A DNA stretch of 11,980 nucleotides. Source: UBA1231 sp045652765 (lineage in GTDB: Bacteria; Bacillota_I; Bacilli_A; ML615J-28; CAG-313). This document shows, one piece after another, positions 6,680 through 11,980 of the stretch; positions within the stretch are counted from its first letter, which is position 1, and the number at the start of each line of letters is the position of its first letter. The DNA is taken from assembly GCA_045652765.1 (NCBI GenBank), contig JAZOLG010000002.1:1-11980 (forward strand), in the 5' to 3' direction. Both the position numbers and the translations under genes were made by a program. A model generated the notes under the pieces. That model made no database searches and was not told the origin of the DNA. It was given only the letters and a program-made list of their open reading frames with translations.

Positions 6680-8500
6680 CTATTTCTTTTTATGATAACT
6701 GTCGTATCGTTTTCTTTCATTAGTATCCAAAATTACTTTTCTTAGTCTTATACTAACCGGTGTTACTTCAACAAGTTCATCATCATTAATAAATTCTAAA
6801 TAATTTTCTAAAGTCATTGTTCTTGGACGTTTTAAAACAACTGTTGTATCTTTAGTTGCACTACGTTGGTTTGTTTGTTGTTTTTCGCGGGTAATATTAA
6901 CTGCTAAGTCTTCTTCACGATTACAAATTCCAACAATCATTCCTTCATAACAATTTGTGCCCGGTTCAACTAATAATTCACCACGATCTTCGATTTGACC
7001 ACAAGCATAGCTAGTCGCAGGACCAGTATGACTTGAAACAAGGGCTCCAAGTTTTCTACCAATAAATCCGATATTTTCTTTTGGTCGATAATCTTTAAAA
7101 GTGTGACTTAAGATTCCATAGCCATGAGTCGAAGTCATAAAATCCGTCATAAAACTAATTAAACTACGTGATGGAATAACATAGTTTAATCTTGTTTGAT
7201 TTTCATATGAAGACATTGAAAGTAATTCACCATGTTTAGTACCTAAAAGTTCTATAACAGAACCAATATATTCTGTAGGACAGTCTACTTGTAAATCTTC
7301 ATATGGTTCATATACAACTTCATCAATCGTTTTTTCAATAACTCTTGGACGAGACACATGAAATTCGAAGCCAAGTCTTCGCATATTTTCGATTAAAATA
7401 CTTAGGTGTAATTCTCCACGCCCAGATACAACCCACTCTTCTTTAGTTCCTAAACGTTCTACTTTGAGAGAAACATCACGTTCTGTTTCTTTATAAAGAT
7501 AATCTTCAATTTTTCTTGCGGTTACTAAATTTCCTTCTTGACCACTAAATGGTGAAGTATTTGTGCCAAAGTTCATTTGAACCGTTGGTTCACTAATTTC
7601 AATTAAAGGTAATCTTTCATTAATATCACCTTTTGTAATTGTTTCACCAACAAAGATATCCTCAAGTCCAGCAATACCAACAATATCACCAGCCGTTGCT
7701 TCGGTAATTTCAATTCTTTTTAACCCCATAAAACCAAGGAGCTTTTGAATTTTAAACTGTTTAATCGAACCATCTACTCTAATTACTGATACATTGTCAC
7801 CAACTTTGACACTACCTTTAGTAATTCTCCCAATTCCAATTCGCCCAACATAATCATTATAATCTAGTAATGCTGGCTGAAATTGAAAAATACCATTTGA
7901 ATCAACAACTGGATCAGGGATTTCCTTTATTATCATATCTAAAAGTGGTGCCATTCCACTAGTTTGTGTTTCAATATTATGATCTAAACTACATGTGTTT
8001 TTAAAAGCTGATGTATAAACAACAGGAAATTCTAATGCATCATCGTCAGCACCTAGTTCAATAAACAAATCTAATACTTCATCAACTGCACGAAGGGGTT
8101 CAGCTGCTTCTCGATCAACCTTGTTAACTACAACAATGGTCTTTAACTTGTTTTCCAAAGCTTTCTTTAAAACAAATCTAGTTTGTGGCATCGTTCCTTC
8201 ATACGCATCAACAACCAAAAGAACTCCATCAACCATCCCCATAATTCTTTCTACTTCACCTGAGAAATCAGCATGACCTGGAGTATCTAAAATATTTATA
8301 CGATAGTCTTTATAATTAATTGCTGTATTTTTTGCTAAAATGGTAATACCACGTTCTTTTTCTAAATCGTTAGAATCCATCACACGTGTTGAACGTTGTT
8401 CGTTATCACGAAAAGTTTGTGATGATTGAAGTAACGTATCAACTAAAGTTGTTTTACCATGATCAACGTGAGCAATAATTGCAATATTCTTAATTTTCAT
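6680..8500 (-). CDS. typA: Ribosome-associated GTPase TypA/BipA
   Basis: A translational GTPase that binds the ribosome and aids 50S assembly, especially in the cold or under stress. Length 606 residues is normal. GTPase motifs are complete: AHVDHGKT at 10-17, ERGITI at 49-54, DTPGH at 72-76, NKVD at 126-129 and TSA at 163-165. The EF-Tu-like second domain and the EF-G-like III and V domains follow, including GRGELHLSILIENMRREGF-type sequence (LGFEF here) and the TypA-specific C-terminal part with the conserved RPRTMTLE segment. The start has TAGGAG five to ten bases before it, and the gene has a near-consensus promoter at 8523-8551. It is the first gene of a three-gene unit. No defect is seen. 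Confidence 0.96.
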   Translation of the reverse strand: MKIKNIAIIAHVDHGKTTLVDTLLQSSQTFRDNEQRSTRVMDSNDLEKERGITILAKNTAINYKDYRINILDTPGHADFSGEVERIMGMVDGVLLVVDAYEGTMPQTRFVLKKALENKLKTIVVVNKVDREAAEPLRAVDEVLDLFIELGADDDALEFPVVYTSAFKNTCSLDHNIETQTSGMAPLLDMIIKEIPDPVVDSNGIFQFQPALLDYNDYVGRIGIGRITKGSVKVGDNVSVIRVDGSIKQFKIQKLLGFMGLKRIEITEATAGDIVGIAGLEDIFVGETITKGDINERLPLIEISEPTVQMNFGTNTSPFSGQEGNLVTARKIEDYLYKETERDVSLKVERLGTKEEWVVSGRGELHLSILIENMRRLGFEFHVSRPRVIEKTIDEVVYEPYEDLQVDCPTEYIGSVIELLGTKHGELLSMSSYENQTRLNYVIPSRSLISFMTDFMTSTHGYGILSHTFKDYRPKENIGFIGRKLGALVSSHTGPATSYACGQIEDRGELLVEPGTNCYEGMIVGICNREEDLAVNITREKQQTNQRSATKDTTVVLKRPRTMTLENYLEFINDDELVEVTPVSIRLRKVILDTNERKRYDSYHKKK

Positions 8501-8522
8501 AATTAACTCCTATAACTTTCAT

Positions 8523-8551
8523 ATTATACAAAATATTCTTAATTTTGTCAA
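8523..8551 (-). promoter_or_regulatory. Consensus sigma-A promoter of typA
   Basis: On the minus strand TTGACA (8551-8546), 17 bases, TATAAT (8528-8523): both boxes match perfectly, with ideal spacing. It lies about 23 bases before the typA ATG and just downstream of the terminator of the preceding lipoprotein gene, so typA is transcribed independently of it. Confidence 0.92.
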
Positions 8552-8566
8552 AATATAAAACCTAAT

Positions 8567-8596
8567 AAAAAAAAGATTCTGTTTAACAGAATCTTT
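8567..8596 (-). terminator. Intrinsic terminator of the orphan lipoprotein gene
   Basis: AAAGATTCTG and CAGAATCTTT form the stem around a short TTTAA loop. On the minus strand eight T follow (8574-8567). It lies within the left copy of the 47-base direct repeat. Confidence 0.85.
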
Positions 8597-8614
8597 AATT
8601 ATTATTTATAAATC
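8568..8614 (-). repeat. 47-bp direct repeat, left copy (terminator element)
   Basis: Matches 10074-10120 at 44 of 47 positions in the same orientation. Differences are two bases in the hairpin loop (TTA against ATT) and one at 8607. Here the whole copy lies after the lipoprotein stop codon. Similarity ends sharply at both edges, so this is a defined short duplication. Confidence 0.85.
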
Positions 8615-8620
8615 AATAAT

Positions 8621-9802
8621 TTATTTAACATATAAATTCATATTATTTGATACAATCATTTCGCTTAACAAAATTGTATAGTCGCTATCAATATACACCT
8701 TATTATTTTCACTTAATTCATAATCTTGAGTTAATATACCCCAAATGTCTTCAATTGTCATAATTTGTCCCGCTAAATATTTTACACTAAATATAACGTT
8801 TGCACTGTACGAATCTATTACACATATTTTATAACTCAATTTTCTTGATGATATCATTGTAGTATGTTTATATGCACTATAAAAATTTAAACTACCAATA
8901 ATCTGATAATATTTACCCTTATATTCAAAGTGGCTAGAATCAATTATTCTTATTTTAGTGTTTTCATAATCAACATACAATTCATCCGATAAATAATATT
9001 CATCAAGGTTATCATATTCAACAAACATGATGTTGTTTAAATAATTGTTTTGTTCGATTATATGTGGTTTTGCTGTTAAAAAATGAATATCATAATAATC
9101 GTTGTTTAGATTAAAAGTCTTAGCTTCCTCAGATTTTTCCATTTTTGGAACATCATAATTAACAAGATAAAATTTATTATTATCTTCAATTATATGATTT
9201 AATTCAATTTTATAAACCTGTTCTTCTGTAATAAAGCAATAAGAACCTTTTGATTCACTTAAATTATCCATATCAACAGTATTATTTTTTACTTCTTCAA
9301 TTAATAAATTTTTAAAGTAATTAAATATCCGAACCACGTCATTAAAATCATTACTAAATAAAACATCAAGTAATTGATTATCATTTAATTTATCATATTC
9401 AATATACTGAACTTCTACAATTCGATTAATATCTAATTCATCTAAAAAATTAATATAGTCTGATAAATATTTAGTTTCATCACTTTTTTTTGTTATTTTA
9501 ATATCAATTATGACATCTGTTGATGGCATATTGAAGTAATAATATAAGTAACTATCATCACATCTAGAATACTTACCAATATTATTTCCATTAATAAAAA
9601 TATCAATATTTGAATCATGTAAAATATGTGTTTTAATGCAAACTAAATCATCTTTAAAATATGATTCATTAATCCTTTCTGCTAATAATTTATGTTCATC
9701 AACTACACTAACATCATATTTTGTGTCTTCATTATGAATATCATTACATCCACTTAAAAGTATAAATATACAGAATAATAAAAATATACGAACAATTTTC
9801 AC
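8621..9802 (-). CDS. Orphan lipoprotein, function unknown
   Basis: A 393-residue predicted lipoprotein that I cannot assign. Residues 1-18 form a signal with lipobox LSGC and lipidated Cys19. Residues about 50-103 look like a small beta-sandwich: KTHILHD (57-63), then FINGNNIG (69-76), then FNMPSTDVIIDIKI (90-103). I recall similar strand patterns from uncharacterised Firmicutes surface proteins. The rest is acidic, rich in Asn, Asp, Tyr and Ile, with no catalytic motif seen. Translation starts at a GTG, supported by a GAGGTGAA site at 9805-9812; no ATG fits. It lies 17 bases after the small ORF at 9820 and shares its promoter. Its composition is more AT- and Asn-rich than typA, and 47-base repeats bracket it, so recent acquisition is possible. 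Confidence 0.8.
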   Translation of the reverse strand: MKIVRIFLLFCIFILLSGCNDIHNEDTKYDVSVVDEHKLLAERINESYFKDDLVCIKTHILHDSNIDIFINGNNIGKYSRCDDSYLYYYFNMPSTDVIIDIKITKKSDETKYLSDYINFLDELDINRIVEVQYIEYDKLNDNQLLDVLFSNDFNDVVRIFNYFKNLLIEEVKNNTVDMDNLSESKGSYCFITEEQVYKIELNHIIEDNNKFYLVNYDVPKMEKSEEAKTFNLNNDYYDIHFLTAKPHIIEQNNYLNNIMFVEYDNLDEYYLSDELYVDYENTKIRIIDSSHFEYKGKYYQIIGSLNFYSAYKHTTMISSRKLSYKICVIDSYSANVIFSVKYLAGQIMTIEDIWGILTQDYELSENNKVYIDSDYTILLSEMIVSNNMNLYVK

Positions 9803-9819
9803 TAATTCACCTCATTTTT

Positions 9820-9969
9820 TTATAAAATTATTTTCTCATTAAGAAAATCACAAACATCTTTTTCATCCAATACGATTACTGCATTTGGCAAAATAAAACT
9901 TCCATTTGAAAATAAATATTGATTATTTTCATCTCTCATTAATATTCCTATAAAGCCTTTTTCAGCCAT
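9820..9969 (-). CDS. Small ORF with CxxC motif just upstream in the frame; possible gene or remnant
   Basis: From the ATG at 9969 the frame gives 49 residues ending in FLNEKIIL. The same frame is open back to a TAA at 10012-10014 and, upstream of the ATG, reads RCILCGG, like the first half of a zinc ribbon, followed by MAEKGFIG. No second CxxC follows; only one further Cys occurs, near the end. The ATG at 9969 has a poor site (GGTGG one base away). A good AAGGTG site at 10008-10013 points to the open frame, but the only codon just after it is ATT (10005-10003). A strong promoter lies at 10030-10058, and the stop is 17 bases before the lipoprotein GTG. It could be a real gene with a rare start, or one that lost its start codon. 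Confidence 0.4.
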   Translation of the reverse strand: MAEKGFIGILMRDENNQYLFSNGSFILPNAVIVLDEKDVCDFLNEKIIL

Positions 9970-10029
9970 TCCACCACACAATATACAACGAGCAAAGCGT
10001 GAAATCGCACCTTATATTTATACAATTTA

Positions 10030-10058
10030 ATTATATCAAACTCTTATGTATTTGTAAA
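10030..10058 (-). promoter_or_regulatory. Sigma-A promoter for the small ORF and orphan lipoprotein
   Basis: On the minus strand TTTACA (10058-10053), a 17-base spacer and TATAAT (10035-10030), with a TGA extension before the -10 box. It sits right after the terminator of the ABC transporter unit and makes the lipoprotein locus an independent transcript starting near 10023. Confidence 0.85.
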
Positions 10059-10073
10059 TATTTTTACATATAT

Positions 10074-10100
10074 AAAAAAAGATTCTGTATTACAGAATCT
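10074..10100 (-). terminator. Intrinsic terminator of the amino acid ABC transporter unit
   Basis: AGATTCTGT (10080-10088) pairs with ACAGAATCT (10092-10100) around an ATT loop, with seven T on the minus strand (10080-10074). It begins directly after the ATPase stop codon. Confidence 0.85.
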
Positions 10101-10120
10101 TTAATTATTATTAATAAATC
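10074..10120 (-). repeat. 47-bp direct repeat, right copy (terminator plus ATPase C-terminus)
   Basis: 44 of 47 bases match 8568-8614. In this copy the right part encodes the last residues of the ABC ATPase (ending NNN-stop), whereas in the left copy the equivalent bases are untranslated. The two copies bracket about 1.46 kb holding the lipoprotein, the small ORF and their promoter. Confidence 0.85.
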
Positions 10121-10832
10121 TTTGTAAGAATAATTTTGTTCTTTCATTTTTTGGGTTTTCAAAAAGTTCAATTGGTGTTCCATCTTCACATATAACACCT
10201 TCATCCATAAAGACTACTCTTGTACTAATCTCTTTCGCAAAAGCCATTTCATGAGTAACTATTACTAAAGTCATTCCACCTTTTGTAAGATCTTTAATAA
10301 CATCTAATACTTCACCAACCATTTCTGGATCAAGTGCAGATGTTGGTTCATCAAATAACATAATTTTTGGATTCATACAAAGCGCTCTGGCGATCGCTAC
10401 TCTTTGTTTTTGTCCACCAGATAAACTTTTAGGATCACTATAAATAAAATCTTGCATCCCTACTTTAGTTAAGTAATCAATGGCTATTTTTTTAGCTTCT
10501 TCTTTCGTTCTTTTTAATACTTTAATTTGAGCTAACATACAGTTTTTTAAAACATTCATGTTTTCAAATAAATTAAACGATTGAAATACCATCCCAATAT
10601 TTTGTCTTACATTATCTATGTTAATATTTCTTTCACCAATATTGATACCATCTACTATAATACTACCATTTGTTGGTGTTTCTAATAGATTAATACATCT
10701 TAAAAGTGTTGATTTACCTGACCCACTAGAACCAATTATTGATACTATTTCACCCTTATTAATATTTAGTGAAACACCTTTTAAAACTTCTAAATTTCCA
10801 AAATTTTTGTGTAAATTTTCAATTCTAATCAT
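10101..10832 (-). CDS. Polar amino acid ABC transporter, ATP-binding protein (GlnQ type)
   Basis: Hydrolyses ATP to drive amino acid uptake, acting on the inner face of the membrane with the adjacent permease. All motifs are intact in the 243-residue protein: Walker A GSSGSGKST at 34-42, Q-loop Gln84 in MVFQSFNLFE, signature LSGGQ at 137-141, Walker B IMLFDEP at 157-163, D-loop SALD and switch His194 (VTHEM). The sequence around the signature is typical of the GlnQ/HisP subfamily. I start it at the ATG at 10832, where an AGGTG site (10839-10843) has six bases of spacing; the GTG at 10841 would overlap that site. It lies nine bases after the permease stop. The specific amino acid cannot be told. 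Confidence 0.93.
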   Translation of the reverse strand: MIRIENLHKNFGNLEVLKGVSLNINKGEIVSIIGSSGSGKSTLLRCINLLETPTNGSIIVDGINIGERNINIDNVRQNIGMVFQSFNLFENMNVLKNCMLAQIKVLKRTKEEAKKIAIDYLTKVGMQDFIYSDPKSLSGGQKQRVAIARALCMNPKIMLFDEPTSALDPEMVGEVLDVIKDLTKGGMTLVIVTHEMAFAKEISTRVVFMDEGVICEDGTPIELFENPKNERTKLFLQRFINNN

Positions 10833-10841
10833 CATTATCAC

Positions 10842-11915
10842 CTAATTACTACTTGGTAATGGTTTATTAACCAAGTTCATTTTTTTCTCAATTTTACCAA
10901 GTAATTTAGAAATACCAAGAGTTAAACATAAGTAAATAATAGCCGCAACATAAATACCATCATTACTAAAAGTCTTACCATTAATATAACCTATTATATA
11001 GAATAAATCCATAACTTGAATAACATTAAGAACTGATGTATCTTTAATATTAATAATAAACTCATTACATATTGAAGGAAGTGAATTCTTAATGGCTTGA
11101 GGAAGTACAACAAATAACATTGCTTTAGTTCTTGACATACCAAGACTTCGAGCAGCTTCCATTTGACCTTTATTTAATGATTCAATACCACCTCTTAATA
11201 CTTCAGTCAAATAAGCTGTAGTATTTAGTGTAACTGTAATGAATGCCGCAAGCTCAATTGATAAAATATTATTTACAACATCAATATCGATATTAAACAT
11301 TGTTGAAATTAACACTGGCATAATATAGAAAATAATCATAGCTTGAACCATCATCGGTGTTCCACGGAAGATAGTTACATAAAACTTAACAAAACCAATC
11401 CCAATCTTTTTCAAGAATGCAACAAATTCACTATCATTATCTTTAACTTCTAAAGTTCTAAGCGCAATAAAAATTAACGCAATAATTAAACCAACTATTG
11501 TTCCTGCTAAACTAAGCCAAATAGTTGTCCAAATACCTAATAAAATATCTTTATAATATTTAAGAATAATATAACTTAATCTTACATGTAAAGAAAATGT
11601 ATTATCAGGTCTTTGAGTTAAAGAACTAGCGTAAATAAATGAATGACAAATAGTAAGTACAATAATATCAATAAAGACAATCAGTAAAAATAAGTAACTA
11701 CTGAAATAAACTATACTTTTAATTTTAGCTAAATCTTTCTTTTTAAAAATTGTTAAAGATAATATTTCTAATATTAATAATATTGTACATAATATTAAGA
11801 CAACATAACTAAATATTTTACTATTTAATAATCTAAAATTATTTAAATTATCAAATATTAAAGTATATAAAGAATAGAAAACTCCTAGTAATAAATTAAT
11901 AATTAATAAAACATT
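10842..11915 (-). pseudogene. Polar amino acid ABC transporter permease (HisM/GlnP type) with a defective or unresolved 5' end
   Basis: The membrane channel partner of the ATPase. The frame is open from 11915 to the TAG at 10842 (357 residues). The conserved permease part begins near residue 119 (KYYKDILLGIWTTIWLSLAG, the usual first helix), continues through FRGTPMMVQAM, and has the EAA loop at 253-255 (EAARSLGM, then LPQA). Three extra helices precede it at about 2-21, 36-57 and 70-90. No ATG, GTG or TTG occurs in frame before the TTG at 11414, which lies after that first conserved helix and has no ribosome site, so it is not the true start. A TAA precedes residue 1. An ATG at 11914 is out of frame by one base. 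Either a frameshift or nonsense change has broken the gene, or the sequence has an error. Confidence 0.7.
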
Positions 11916-11980
11916 TTAAAATCTTATTTTTTTAGACAAAAATTGATTGATTTTAGTTATTTCTTTCTATTGCTGCTTTC
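11916..11980 (-). other. Unassigned stretch upstream of the permease, possibly its displaced N-terminus and the end of an upstream gene
   Basis: In the permease frame, upstream of the TAA at 11918-11916, the codons read a basic segment KEITKINQFLSKKIRF, as expected just before a first membrane helix. In another frame the last bases read KAAIERNN then TAA (11955-11953), which could be the end of a binding-protein gene, the usual first gene of such operons. All three frames contain stops here, so neither reading is certain. No promoter or clear ribosome site is seen. Confidence 0.3.

Noticed and set aside
9951..10010. 20-codon hydrophobic frame from the GTG at 10010 as a leader peptide
   Set aside because: The GTG overlaps the only ribosome site and nothing downstream looks like an attenuator; kept only as a remote alternative.
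10618..10845. Plus-strand 75-codon frame
   Set aside because: Antisense shadow of the ABC ATPase Walker A region.
10842..11414. Permease starting at the TTG at 11414
   Set aside because: That start has no ribosome site and would drop the first conserved permease helix, which is encoded in the same open frame upstream.
1..11980. CRISPR array, tRNA, rRNA, riboswitch, phage or insertion sequence
   Set aside because: No regularly spaced repeats, cloverleaf-like segment, long structured leader, transposase or integrase was seen. The two 47-bp repeats are terminators, not insertion-sequence ends.
1..11980. UGA read as Trp (genetic code 4)
   Set aside because: Genes are complete under the standard code and use TGG for Trp; missing TGA stops alone are not enough.

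Overview
The window is about 12 kb of very AT-rich DNA, read here as a low-GC Firmicutes/Bacilli or Mollicutes-related genome. The grounds are strong GGAGG-type ribosome sites, sigma-A promoters with TTGACA/TATAAT boxes, short intergenic gaps, hairpin-plus-T-run terminators, and proteins of familiar Bacilli types (TypA, Udk, lipobox lipoproteins, GlnQ-type ABC transporter). Trp is encoded by TGG in every gene I checked, so the standard bacterial code fits. All twelve genes whose ends are visible stop with TAA (6) or TAG (6), none with TGA. I cannot name a genus.

Layout. Positions 1-557 (minus) hold the first 185 codons of a cation P-type ATPase with its own promoter. Divergent from it, 694-1885 (plus) is a two-gene unit: a class-I glutamine-amidotransferase-fold hydrolase (PuuD/peptidase C26 type) overlapping a NUDIX hydrolase (ADP-ribose pyrophosphatase type). 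It ends in a bidirectional terminator shared with the next unit. Positions 3837-1899 (minus) carry a serine hydrolase of the class-C beta-lactamase fold and a lipoprotein that joins a PASTA-like segment to a staphylococcal-nuclease domain. A divergent promoter region at about 3850-3959 contains two nested inverted repeats. Positions 3960-5575 (plus) carry a membrane protein with two tandem RCK_C domains and uridine kinase, ending in a second bidirectional terminator. Positions 8500-5611 (minus) run from a near-perfect sigma-A promoter through typA, a TIM-barrel isomerase/endonuclease-like protein and a small two-helix membrane protein.

The right third is the least ordinary part. An orphan lipoprotein (8621-9802, GTG start) and a small cysteine-containing ORF just upstream (9820-9969 or longer) have their own strong promoter. 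This module is bracketed by two 47-bp direct repeats (44/47 identical), each containing a terminator; one of them also encodes the C-terminus of the neighbouring ABC ATPase. Further right is a polar amino acid ABC transporter: ATPase (10832-10101) and permease. The permease frame is open from 11915 but has no ATG, GTG or TTG in its first 167 codons, and it is preceded by an in-frame TAA, so its 5' end looks broken or mis-sequenced.

Functionally this is mostly housekeeping (ribosome-associated GTPase, pyrimidine salvage, nucleotide clean-up, ion and amino acid transport) plus cell-surface lipoproteins. I see no CRISPR array, phage, transposase or recognised defence system. The best leads are the repeat-bracketed lipoprotein module, the tandem RCK_C membrane protein with its palindromic promoter, the PASTA-like/nuclease lipoprotein and the damaged permease start.
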